A stretch of DNA of 32,098 nt from Gemmatimonadaceae bacterium (GCA_025449955.1 JANWIK010000187.1:1-32098), one strand, 5' to 3'. Positions 15,871 through 24,066 are shown, counted from the stretch's first letter. Numbers and translations: made by a program. Notes: generated by a model not told the origin, from the letters alone.

Positions 15871-16667
15871 TGCCATCGACATCGTTCACGCCGCCGAGCA
15901 CGCTGCGCATTTTCGGCGCGCTGCTACGACGCGATCTGCACGTCACACGGCGCGAGCTGCCGTACTTTCTCGTGCGGACCACGCTGCAGCCGCTGCTTTT
16001 CATCGTGGTGTTCGGCTACTTGCTGCCGCGCATGGGCTTCGTCGGGCGCGGGTACGGCGCGGCGCTGCTACCGGGCATCATCGCCGTGAGCCTAACGCTG
16101 TCGAGCGTGCAATCCGTCGCGCTGCCGATGGTGCAGGACTTCGGGTTCACGCGTGAGATCGAGGACCGCTTGTTGGCGCCGGTGCCGATGCGACTGATCG
16201 CATTCGAGAAAATCGTGATGGGCGTGCTGCAAGGCCTCATCGCCGCCGCGGTCGTGCTGCCGATGGCGCGACTCATCATGGGGCCGATCGACGCGCTCAC
16301 CGGCGCGCACGCGCTCCCGGTACTGCTCATCACGATTCTCGGCGCGGCGGCGTTCTCGAATCTCGGCCTGCTCATGGGGACGGCGATCAACCCGCAGCAG
16401 ATCGGCCTCATGTTCAGCGTGGTCGTCGCGCCGATGATCTTTTTCGGCTGCGCCTATTATCCGTGGCAAGGATTGCAGGCCGTTCCGGCGATGAAGTACG
16501 CCGTCCTCGTGAACCCGTTGGTCTATGTGGCCGAAGGCATGCGCGGCGCGCTCACGCCCGCGCTGCCGCACATGAGCCTCCTGGCGGTCGTCGGCGCGCT
16601 CGTCGTGCTCACGGGCCTTTTCTGGACGTTAGGCATCCGGAGTTTCGAGCGCCGCGCCCTGAGCTAG
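15870..16667 (+). CDS. ABC-2 type transporter permease
   Basis: A 265-residue membrane subunit with six predicted helices (for example LQPLLFIVVFGYLLPRMG, VLQGLIAAAVVLPMARLI and IGLMFSVVVAPMIFFGCAYY). It has the ABC-2 family features: an amphipathic N-terminal helix with basic residues (LLRRDLHVTRRELPYF), an EIEDRLLAPVP coupling segment and the late LVNPLVYVAEGMRG motif. It forms the channel for the ATPase encoded just upstream. Its TAG stop shares the tetranucleotide CTAG (16664-16667) with the stop of the convergent persulfide dioxygenase gene, so there is no room for a separate terminator between them. Confidence 0.92.
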   Translation: MPSTSFTPPSTLRIFGALLRRDLHVTRRELPYFLVRTTLQPLLFIVVFGYLLPRMGFVGRGYGAALLPGIIAVSLTLSSVQSVALPMVQDFGFTREIEDRLLAPVPMRLIAFEKIVMGVLQGLIAAAVVLPMARLIMGPIDALTGAHALPVLLITILGAAAFSNLGLLMGTAINPQQIGLMFSVVVAPMIFFGCAYYPWQGLQAVPAMKYAVLVNPLVYVAEGMRGALTPALPHMSLLAVVGALVVLTGLFWTLGIRSFERRALS

Positions 16668-18091
16668 CGCTCGACGGGAAAGCCGGCGGCTTTCCACTCC
16701 GCGAAACCGCCGGCCAGGTTCGACACATTCTTCCGTCCGGCGGCCAGGAGCAAGCTGGTGGCGATCGCCGACCGGGTGCCGCCCTGACAGTGGAGCACCA
16801 CCGGCCCGTTCGATTCCAGTGCGCCGATGTGTTGGGCGAGCGACGCGAGCGGCATCCACTTTGCGTTCTCGAGGTGACCCGCTGCCCACTCATGATCGTT
16901 CCGCACGTCGATCACGGTCACGCTGCCGGCCGCCATGCGCGATCGGAGCTCGGCCACGGTGAGCGTCGGCACGGTCTCGATGGCGCCGCCGGCCGCGTGC
17001 CACTCGTCGATCGCCTCCGCGCCGAAGTATCCGCCAATGCGATCGAATCCGATGAGCGCCAGCGTGCGCGCCGCACGCGCCGCCAGCACCGGAGCATCGT
17101 CCTCGTCCACGAGCAGGTGACACGGATGGTCTAACGGAAGCAGCGAGCCGGCCCACGTGGCGAACGAGCGGTTGAGCGGAATGTTGATCGTGCCCGGCAC
17201 GTGCCCCGCTGCGAAGTCCGCGGCGTGCCGCGTGTCGATGACGATGGCGCCGGCGTCGAGCGCCGTGCGAAGGCGCGTCGCGCCCAGGCGCTCGGGATGC
17301 GGCAGGCCGCCTAACACAGTCGGCCCCTCCCGGTTCACCCGCTTCATCGCCGCGAAATACCGCGGCGGCTCGGGTTGCCCGTCGAGCACCGTGTCCACGA
17401 ACCGCTGCTCGTCGGACTCCGCCAAGCCCCAATTGAACAACCGCTCGTAGCCGAGCGTGGACTGGGGCATTGCGCCTAACGCTTTGCCGCATGCCGATCC
17501 GGCGCCGTGACCGGGCCAGACCTGCAGATAGTCCGGCAGCTGCTTGAAGCGCTGGAGCGAACGGAACAGGTCGCGCGCGCTCGACGTCATCGTCCCCGCC
17601 ACGTGCGCGGCGCGCTCGAGGAGGTCCGGCCGTCCCACGTCGCCTACAAAAACGAAGTCGCCCGTGATTGCCGCCAGCGGACGGTCAGCCAGAGCGGTGT
17701 CGGTGACGAGAAATGTGAGGTGCTCGGGCGTGTGCCCGGGTGTGTGCATCACATCGATGTGCACTTTGCCGACGTTGAAGTGCGCGCCGTCCTGGAGCAA
17801 CTGCGCGCGCGCAGCTGGCGCGAATGCGTATTGCCATTCGGCACCGCCTGCGCTCGAGAGCAGAAGCGTCGCACCGGCGCGCTCGGCGAGCTCGCGGCTG
17901 CCCGACACGTAGTCGGCGTGGATGTGCGTTTCCGTGACGTGCGTGATGCGCAGCCCTTCGGCGGCGGCAACTGCGATATACTGCTCGGCGTCGCGGTTGG
18001 CGTCCACGACGAGTGCTTCGCCGCTGTCCTGACACCCGACCAGGTAGCTCGCCTGCGCGAGATGCTCTTCGTAGAAGCGGCGCAGATACAC
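16664..18091 (-). CDS. CstB-like persulfide dioxygenase-rhodanese fusion
   Basis: A 475-residue protein with three domains. Residues about 1-240 are an ETHE1-like metallo-beta-lactamase fold with His56/His58/Asp60 (THIHADY), a second His in HTPGHTPEH and the ligand Asp region GDVGRPDL. Cys201 lies in GHGAGSACGKALG. A middle rhodanese domain (about 265-360) has no cysteine at its active loop and is probably inactive. The C-terminal rhodanese (about 375-475) has Cys435 in LHCQGGTRSA. This order, with a linker cysteine near 201 and one catalytic rhodanese cysteine, is that of Staphylococcus aureus CstB, which oxidises persulfides and forms thiosulfate. GTG 18091 has GGAGG 8 nt upstream and matches the family start (YLRRFYEEHLAQASYLVG). 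It follows the DUF442 gene by 14 bp. Confidence 0.9.
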   Translation of the reverse strand: MYLRRFYEEHLAQASYLVGCQDSGEALVVDANRDAEQYIAVAAAEGLRITHVTETHIHADYVSGSRELAERAGATLLLSSAGGAEWQYAFAPAARAQLLQDGAHFNVGKVHIDVMHTPGHTPEHLTFLVTDTALADRPLAAITGDFVFVGDVGRPDLLERAAHVAGTMTSSARDLFRSLQRFKQLPDYLQVWPGHGAGSACGKALGAMPQSTLGYERLFNWGLAESDEQRFVDTVLDGQPEPPRYFAAMKRVNREGPTVLGGLPHPERLGATRLRTALDAGAIVIDTRHAADFAAGHVPGTINIPLNRSFATWAGSLLPLDHPCHLLVDEDDAPVLAARAARTLALIGFDRIGGYFGAEAIDEWHAAGGAIETVPTLTVAELRSRMAAGSVTVIDVRNDHEWAAGHLENAKWMPLASLAQHIGALESNGPVVLHCQGGTRSAIATSLLLAAGRKNVSNLAGGFAEWKAAGFPVER

Positions 18092-18105
18092 GTCGTCGTC
18101 CTCCG

Positions 18106-18579
18106 TTAGGGCGAGGCGCTGTGGCGTCGCACGTAGTCGACCGCCATCGCGGCGAGGTCTTGGCTTCGCAATCCGGCGGCGATCGCGATCTCGATCGCTT
18201 GGTCGAGTGGCTGCTTTTCGTCCAGCGCAAAATACGGCAAGAGCAACGCGCCCACACGATTCGACGACGCGCAATGCACGACAATTGGTCGACGCGCCGG
18301 GTCGCGCAGCACCTCGCGCAGCGTGTCGAACTGCGCATCGGTCAACGTGAGCTGTGTGACCGGAAGCGCGACGTAGTCGAGTCCCGCCGCACGCGCCGCG
18401 GCCGGCTCATCGTAGCCGCGTGGCTCGTTCGGCGCGCGCAGGTCGACGACTGTGCGCACGCCGGACTTGGCCAGTTCGCCCCATGCGGCTGGCCCGGGCT
18501 GTCCCGCAGCGCCGATCCCTGGTGCGGGACAAGTGCCATACGGAATGGATGCAAGGACGGACTCCAACGTTGCGCTCAC
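18106..18579 (-). CDS. DUF442 / beta-lactamase hydrolase-like phosphatase-domain protein
   Basis: A 157-residue protein of the DUF442 type, related to dual-specificity phosphatases. The active loop is VHCASSNRVG with Cys103 and Arg108 (C-x4-R), preceded by a WGELAKSGVRTVVDLRAPNE segment that is typical of the fold. In other bacteria this domain is fused or linked to an ETHE1-like dioxygenase in sulfide-detoxifying Blh/BigR loci, where it is thought to act as a sulfurtransferase rather than a phosphatase. Here it is a separate gene just upstream of the CstB-like gene, which supports the same role. GTG 18579 is preceded by a GGAGAGG ribosome binding site. The TAA stop lies in a motif that runs straight into the ribosome binding site of the next gene. 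Confidence 0.85.
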   Translation of the reverse strand: MSATLESVLASIPYGTCPAPGIGAAGQPGPAAWGELAKSGVRTVVDLRAPNEPRGYDEPAAARAAGLDYVALPVTQLTLTDAQFDTLREVLRDPARRPIVVHCASSNRVGALLLPYFALDEKQPLDQAIEIAIAAGLRSQDLAAMAVDYVRRHSASP

Positions 18580-18683
18580 TCCCCCCTCTCCGGTTCGCCG
18601 CACCACAAGATGGCACTAAACTCGGCGCTGGTGGAGGGGCGCGCGTTGTTTGGTCGAGTACAACGGACCATCATTATCGACTC

Positions 18684-21584
18684 ATGCGCCTCAGGACGTT
18701 CCTCCTCGCTTGTACGGCAGCGATGCTCGCGACCGGCAGCGGCCTGCCCGCGCAGACGCGCGCCGTTCCATCCCTCGACTGGCGCACCATCAAAACGCAG
18801 TACTTCATCATCCACTATCCGCGATCCGCCGAGGCGTGGACGCTCGACGTGGCCCGTCGCATCGACGCCGTGCACGACGCCGTTGGACAGGTGGTCGGCA
18901 ATGCGCCGACGCGTCGCGTGACGATCATCGTCGAGGATCCGAGCAACCAGTCCAATGGATATGCGATCCCGATGCTCGAGGATCCCCTCATCTATTTCTG
19001 GCCGATGCCTCCCGATCCAACGAGCGGTATCGGCGACAGTCGCGGATGGGGCGAAATCTTGTCGGTGCACGAGTACACCCACATTGCCCACTTGACGCGT
19101 CCAACGCGCAATCCGTGGGCACTGTTCCTGACTCGTCTTTCACCGTTGCGCGTCGGCCCGATTGCGATCAAGTCGCCGCGGTGGGTCGACGAGGGGTATG
19201 CCACCTACGTCGAAGGGAAGTTGACGGGATCGGGACGGCCGCACAGCCCGTGGCGCGCCGCGGTGCTGCGCGAATGGGCGCTCGAGGGAAAGCTGCCCAC
19301 GTACGCCCAACTGGACGTCGACAATCGGTTTTTAGGCGGGGACATGGCGTACCTCGCCGGCTCCGCATTTCTCGAATGGCTGGTGCATCAACAAGGCGAC
19401 GGAGACTCGAGCCTCGTGCACCTCTGGCGTCGCATGAGCGCGCGCGAGGATCGCACGTTCGACGAATCGTTCGCCGGCGTGTTCGGCGGCTACCCGGCCG
19501 ATCTCTACGGCCGCTTCACGGCGGAGCTGACGGGACGCGCGCTGGACGTGGAGCGCGCGATCGACGCCACCGTGGCGTCGCGCGCGGACTCGGGTCGCGG
19601 CATCACGGTGCAATCGCTCGCCTGGGGCACGGGCACCCCGTCCGTGTCGCCTAACGGCAAGCTCATGGCGATCGCGCTTGCCCGGCGCAACGCGCCGAGT
19701 CGCGTCGTGATCTGGAGGACCGCGGCCGCTACATCCGATACTACCCTGGCGCGTCGGCGAGCGGCGCTGCTCGCCCTCGACCCGCAGGACGTCCCGGCCG
19801 TACCGTGGCGACCCGCGCCCAAGACGCCGTTGGCGACGCTCGACGCGCACGCCGGCTTTGCGTACGCGGCACCACGCTTCATGCCTAACGGGCGCCGGGT
19901 CCTCCTGGTGCGCCGGTCGGTGCGGCGCGACGGTCTGCTGCGCGATGACCTGTTTCTGTGGGACCCGCTGCATGGAACCGTGCATCGCATCACGCACGAC
20001 GCCGGCATCCGCAGCGCCGATCCGGCGCCCGACGGCCGCCACGCCGTCGCCGACCGCTGTGTCGACGGCATCTGCGACGTGGTGCTCGTCGACTTGTCGA
20101 CGGGCGCGATCCAGACGCTCGCCGCCGGGGCCCCGCGACTGGTGTACTACCGTCCGCGTTACTCGAGCGACGGCAGCCGGGTCATCGTGAGCGTGCAACG
20201 AGCCGGCCGGTGGGAGCTCGACGTGATCGACCTGCGCGGCCCGGCGCCGGCGCCTAACGCAATCGGCGCGCGGGATGGCGTCGACCGGTACGAGGGCGCG
20301 TTTCTTCCGGGCGACACGTCGATCGTCTTCACCACCGACTCGGGCGGGATCCCGAACATCGCGGTGATGCAGCTCGCATCGGGCGAAGAGCACGCGCTCA
20401 CCGCGGTCGCCGGCGCCGCGTCGGCGCCCGAACCCGACCGCGGGTCGCACACCGTGTACTTCCTGCGATTGCACGCCGGCGGACTCGATCTCGCGTCGGT
20501 GAGTGACACGACCTCGGTGCCAACGCTCTCGACGTCGTCGGCGCTCGAACCGGCCACGGTGCCCGCCGCCGCGCCGGCCGACTCGTTCGCGCGCTCCCCG
20601 CTCCAGCCGCCGCATGCGTATGGGGCTGGGCCGCGCAACGTCATTGTGCTGCCGACGCTCAGCCTCGGCGCCGAGGGGAAGTCACTCGGCGTGATGATGG
20701 CGGGGACTGACCCGGTCGGTCGCCTAACGTGGGCCGCGACCGGCGTGTACGGTGATCGCGGGACGTGGCGCGGCGCGTCGCTCGCCGGCGCATGGCGTGG
20801 CTGGCCGGTGGCGATCGCCGCCGAAGGCTTCTACGCGGACGAGCGGCCGTCGGAGCAGCACGGCGGCGTCGCGGCGCCCGCATACTTGGATGCGCAGTAC
20901 GTCGGCGGTGACGCGGCGTTTTCGCTCGAGCGCGACTACACCGCGTCCGCGCACGCCGTACGACTCGTCGTCGCCGCCGGCCAGCTCGACGGCGTGGTGT
21001 ACCGACGACAGACGCGGACGCTGGGCGTCGCCGAATATGCCGGCGAATTCCGGCAGACGCCTAACGACTGGCGTTTGGACGAGCACCTGTCGCTGCATGC
21101 GGCGGGTGGACGCACGGCCGACTCGACGTGGCTGCGCGCCACCGTGTCTGCGGGCGTCCGCGTTGCGCGCGACGGGTTGGGCTTCGCTGCCCACGGGATG
21201 TACGGTCAGGTCGCGCGCGGCGCTCCGTCGTACGAGAATTTCGCGCTCGGCGGCACGGATCCGATGCTGTACGATCAGCCCATCGCGTCCGAACGGGTTG
21301 CAATGCCAGCCGCGCCACTCGGCATCGCCACAGGCCGGCGCGTCGCAGCGTATCGCCTCGACCTTCCGTTCGGCGTGTTCAGTCCCTATTTCTGGGCGGG
21401 CAGCGCCGGCGAGTCGCTGCACACGTGGCACCGCATCGTCGGCATCGAGACGTCGATCGCAGAGGTCGGTGTCACGGGTATCCACGTCCCCGACATGCGA
21501 GTGGTGGCGGGAGCGGGATACTCGCTCGACGACCCGACCCGTCACCACACGACGTTTTACCTGAGTTGGGTTTATCGACCATGA
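18684..21584 (+). CDS. Secreted HEXXH metallopeptidase with TolB-like propeller and beta-barrel-like C terminus
   Basis: A 966-residue exported protein. Residues 1-23 are a signal peptide (MRLRTFLLACTAAMLATG to PAQ). A peptidase-like domain follows with the zinc motif His129-Glu130-x-x-His133 (HEYTHIAHL) and a third ligand, probably Glu170 (WVDEGYATYVEG), so it is a gluzincin. Residues about 315-620 hold around six TolB-type propeller blades (SPNGKLMAI, FMPNGRRVLLVRR, APDGRHAVADR, YSSDGSRVIVS). The last 300 residues alternate Gly/aromatic beta strands (LSLGAEGKSLGVMM, GTWRGASLAGAWRGW) and look like an outer-membrane barrel. It could be a surface-anchored peptidase; the substrate is unknown. 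ATG 18684 begins the signal peptide. The stop overlaps the start of the next gene (ATGA). Confidence 0.85.
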   Translation: MRLRTFLLACTAAMLATGSGLPAQTRAVPSLDWRTIKTQYFIIHYPRSAEAWTLDVARRIDAVHDAVGQVVGNAPTRRVTIIVEDPSNQSNGYAIPMLEDPLIYFWPMPPDPTSGIGDSRGWGEILSVHEYTHIAHLTRPTRNPWALFLTRLSPLRVGPIAIKSPRWVDEGYATYVEGKLTGSGRPHSPWRAAVLREWALEGKLPTYAQLDVDNRFLGGDMAYLAGSAFLEWLVHQQGDGDSSLVHLWRRMSAREDRTFDESFAGVFGGYPADLYGRFTAELTGRALDVERAIDATVASRADSGRGITVQSLAWGTGTPSVSPNGKLMAIALARRNAPSRVVIWRTAAATSDTTLARRRAALLALDPQDVPAVPWRPAPKTPLATLDAHAGFAYAAPRFMPNGRRVLLVRRSVRRDGLLRDDLFLWDPLHGTVHRITHDAGIRSADPAPDGRHAVADRCVDGICDVVLVDLSTGAIQTLAAGAPRLVYYRPRYSSDGSRVIVSVQRAGRWELDVIDLRGPAPAPNAIGARDGVDRYEGAFLPGDTSIVFTTDSGGIPNIAVMQLASGEEHALTAVAGAASAPEPDRGSHTVYFLRLHAGGLDLASVSDTTSVPTLSTSSALEPATVPAAAPADSFARSPLQPPHAYGAGPRNVIVLPTLSLGAEGKSLGVMMAGTDPVGRLTWAATGVYGDRGTWRGASLAGAWRGWPVAIAAEGFYADERPSEQHGGVAAPAYLDAQYVGGDAAFSLERDYTASAHAVRLVVAAGQLDGVVYRRQTRTLGVAEYAGEFRQTPNDWRLDEHLSLHAAGGRTADSTWLRATVSAGVRVARDGLGFAAHGMYGQVARGAPSYENFALGGTDPMLYDQPIASERVAMPAAPLGIATGRRVAAYRLDLPFGVFSPYFWAGSAGESLHTWHRIVGIETSIAEVGVTGIHVPDMRVVAGAGYSLDDPTRHHTTFYLSWVYRP

Positions 21585-21895
21585 ATCGGGTTTCGCGCAC
21601 ACGGCATGCAGAATCGAGGGTGGTGCGCGTCAACTTTTTCGAGGGGGTGAGTGCAGTGATTTCGCTTTCACGGATGCGGCTGCTGGCAGGACTGGGTGCG
21701 CTGGGCGCGGCCGGCGGACTGGTCGCGATCTTTGCCTTCTTCGTCTTCTTGAGCCTTCCGTACGGCATCGACCGCACCGAAGCAGCCATCGCTATGATCA
21801 GCGTTGGCTTACTGTTCCTCGTGCTCGTGTTGAGTCACGTGGTATACGGCCGGATTTTGTTGGCGGCCGCGCGCGGAAAGCACTTCGGCCTGTAG
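21581..21895 (+). CDS. Small membrane protein coupled to the metallopeptidase gene
   Basis: A 104-residue protein with two hydrophobic helices (LLAGLGALGAAGGLVAIFAF and AIAMISVGLLFLVLVLSHVV) and a basic C-terminal tail (YGRILLAAARGKHFGL). The ATG at 21581 overlaps the metallopeptidase TGA as ATGA, so translation is probably coupled; the GTG codons near 21621 are alternatives that would skip the polar first 15 residues. I recognise no family. It might help the biogenesis of the upstream protein, but this is inferred from the overlap only. Confidence 0.65.
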   Translation: MNRVSRTRHAESRVVRVNFFEGVSAVISLSRMRLLAGLGALGAAGGLVAIFAFFVFLSLPYGIDRTEAAIAMISVGLLFLVLVLSHVVYGRILLAAARGKHFGL

Positions 21896-21937
21896 AACGC
21901 GCGGCGCGCACACGCCCGCGGCCCGCGTCACGCTGGC

Positions 21938-21971
21938 TCGAAACGTTTCGACTCGACGGTCGGAACGTTCC
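21938..21971. promoter_or_regulatory. Two palindromes with a common AACGTT core
   Basis: TCGAAACGTTTCGA (21938-21951) is a perfect 14-bp palindrome and GGAACGTTCC (21962-21971) a perfect 10-bp palindrome. Both are centred on AACGTT, and the centres are 22 bp apart, close to two helical turns, so bound dimers would lie on one DNA face. They lie 118 bp before the TPR gene start and 43 bp after the preceding stop, in a 193-bp intergenic region. A LacI/GalR- or TetR-like repressor site is a reasonable guess; no such regulator is in the window. Confidence 0.5.
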
Positions 21972-22088
21972 AGCGCGCGAACGCGAGTCCATGAGGGTTC
22001 GCTGAGCGCGCACATGGGTGCGCAAAGGTGAAGCGCCAAGCAGTTACAGCCCCGACCTCCCCCGCGTCTGTACACGGGAGGAGTTCGG

Positions 22089-23906
22089 ATGACCGAAACC
22101 GTCGAAACGCGCTGGGAAGGCCACAACGAGAACGGTCGCCGCGCGTTCGCGCAGAGCGACTACGCGCAAGCGGAGCAGTCGTTCATCGCTGCGATCCGCG
22201 AAGCCACGCTGCTTGGCGCCGACAACGCGCGCCTCGCGACGAGCCTCAGCAACCTCGCTCAGCTCAAGTATCGCCAGAAAGATCTCGCGCAGGCCGAAGC
22301 GTTGTTCCGCCGGTCGCTTGCGATTCGCGAGCGCGTGTTGGGCGGCGATCACGTCGGCCTCGTGCAGAACATCAACAATCTCGCGGCGCTGCACTACACG
22401 CGCGGCGAACTGGCGCAGGCCGAGCCGCTCTTTCGCCGCGCGCTCGAGATCAGCGAGAAGACGTTAGGCGAAGGGCATCCGGACGTCGCCGTCACGCTGA
22501 GCAATCTCGCGCGCCTGTGCTTCCGCAAGAACGACTTCTCATCCGCGGCGCCGCTCCTCCTCCGGCTGCTGTCGATCAAAGAGCACGCGCTTGGTCCCGA
22601 TCATCCCGAAGTCGCGGCGATCGTCGCCAGCCTGGCGAAGGTGCGCGCCGCCGAAGGCGATCTCAACGCGGCCGAGCAACTCGCGCGGCGCGCGCTGGCC
22701 TCCAAGGAATCCACGGCGAAAGCAGACGACCCGTCGCTGGCGCCGAGTCTCGAGGCGCTGGCCGACGTCCTGGCCGGCCGCGGCAAACACGACGAAGAGC
22801 ATCAGCTGCGCGATCGCGCCGCGCGTCTTCGCGGGCAGTCGCCTAACGCAACGCCGACGGCCGCGCCGTCGCTGACGGTCGAGCTCAAGCCGGTCACGGC
22901 CGAGAGGGCGGCGCGTCCTCGCGTGGCTAACGGGGCGACCCCGGCAGAGGTGACGGCGCCGACCTCCCCGGCGCCCGCCGCCGCGCCGGCTGCGCCCCGC
23001 AAGTCTGGCAGCGCGCCCCGCGCCAGCGAGCGGACGGAGCCGCGCACGGGTCCGATGCGCGACTCCACCAAGTCGACTACGCTGCCGTGGATCGAGCCGC
23101 CCACGTCGCCCGCTTTGCGGCGACCGGCGCCGCCCAAACCGATCGAGCAGCCGATGCCGTCGGCGCCTGCCTTCGCCGCCGTCACGACGCCGGCTGTGCC
23201 CGAGGTAACGCGGTTCACGCCGCCGGCGCCGTCGCGCATCGAACCTACGCCGGCACCAGCGCGCGCCGAGGAGAGTGCCTGGGCAGCGCCGCACGCTGCG
23301 CGTTCCGAATCGCACGACCGCGACGCCGAAAAGTCAGCCGATGAGTCGGAAGTCGCGGAGTGGACTCCGGCCCCACGTCGCAATTGGGTCAAGATATTTG
23401 CTGCGGCTGCCGCCGTCGTCGTCGTGGGCGCCGCAAGTTGGGCGATGTTCATGGATCATCCAGGCGGCGGCCGTGACGCGAGCACGGTTTCGGCGACCGC
23501 GGGGAGCGTGGCACTTCACTCGAAGGCAGTGCAACATCCGGCCGTCCAAACGGCGCCCGTCGTCCCGTCGCCCGCGGCGCCGGCGCCAGGGGAGCCGTCG
23601 CACCCGGCCGATCACGCAGCCGACTCGCATCCGGCGCCCGAGAAATCGACGGCGGAATCCAAGCCGATCGAGACCAAGACATCGGAGCCAAAGTCGTCCG
23701 ACTCGAAGGGACACTCCGAGGCACGTGCGGCGCGTCAGGCGGCTGCAGACAGCATGGCTCCGCCGTCGGGTGGGCTCCCTACTATCGACGTGAATGCGGT
23801 GACGAACAGCGTTACCGAGAAAGCCAAGCAGCGTGTGGACTCCGTAGGCCGGACGATTACCGTGAAGCCGCCGACATTCGACAAGTCCAAGCCCTCTCAG
23901 CCGTAA
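22089..23906 (+). CDS. TPR-repeat protein with single membrane segment and Pro-rich tails
   Basis: A 605-residue protein. The ATG at 22089 follows a GGGAGGAG ribosome binding site. Residues about 10-250 are five or six kinesin-light-chain-type tetratricopeptide repeats of about 42 residues (for example NNLAALHYTRGELAQAEPLF, then LSNLARLCFRKNDFSSAAPL). Residues about 255-425 are Pro/Ala/Thr-rich and probably disordered. A single transmembrane helix follows at about 434-455 (FAAAAAVVVVGAASWAMFM), then a 150-residue low-complexity tail rich in Pro, Ser, Lys and His. With no signal peptide, the TPR part should be cytoplasmic and the tail periplasmic. It likely scaffolds protein contacts at the inner membrane. 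A strong hairpin follows the gene. It precedes another cytoplasm-to-periplasm repeat protein with reversed repeat topology. Confidence 0.82.
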   Translation: MTETVETRWEGHNENGRRAFAQSDYAQAEQSFIAAIREATLLGADNARLATSLSNLAQLKYRQKDLAQAEALFRRSLAIRERVLGGDHVGLVQNINNLAALHYTRGELAQAEPLFRRALEISEKTLGEGHPDVAVTLSNLARLCFRKNDFSSAAPLLLRLLSIKEHALGPDHPEVAAIVASLAKVRAAEGDLNAAEQLARRALASKESTAKADDPSLAPSLEALADVLAGRGKHDEEHQLRDRAARLRGQSPNATPTAAPSLTVELKPVTAERAARPRVANGATPAEVTAPTSPAPAAAPAAPRKSGSAPRASERTEPRTGPMRDSTKSTTLPWIEPPTSPALRRPAPPKPIEQPMPSAPAFAAVTTPAVPEVTRFTPPAPSRIEPTPAPARAEESAWAAPHAARSESHDRDAEKSADESEVAEWTPAPRRNWVKIFAAAAAVVVVGAASWAMFMDHPGGGRDASTVSATAGSVALHSKAVQHPAVQTAPVVPSPAAPAPGEPSHPADHAADSHPAPEKSTAESKPIETKTSEPKSSDSKGHSEARAARQAAADSMAPPSGGLPTIDVNAVTNSVTEKAKQRVDSVGRTITVKPPTFDKSKPSQP

Positions 23907-23946
23907 GGCCGTTTCGCGACGCCTCCCAACGCGCTCGACGGCCGCT

Positions 23947-23976
23947 CGTGCCCGCGACATTCGTGTTGCGGGCACG
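23947..23976 (+). terminator. Long-stem hairpin with TTCG loop
   Basis: CGTGCCCGC (23947-23955) pairs perfectly with GCGGGCACG (23968-23976). The inner bases 23956-23959 and 23964-23967 add four more pairs (one G-U), leaving the tetraloop TTCG (23960-23963), a stabilising type. It begins 41 bp after the TPR gene stop. No T-tract follows, so it may be a Rho-assisted terminator or an RNA-end stabiliser. Confidence 0.6.
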
Positions 23977-24066
23977 CGCGCATCCGGGGTGTCGCAACCT
24001 TTTCATTGCGTCGCTAGATACGTAGAGTTGAAATCGCACCCGCGAAGCGAGTCGCCGGAGACGTTC

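Noticed and set aside
19332-20615. Long open frame (427 codons) on the minus strand
   Set aside because: It is antisense to the metallopeptidase/propeller gene, which has clear motifs. The minus frame is Arg/His/Gly-rich, without domains, as expected for a GC-rich shadow.
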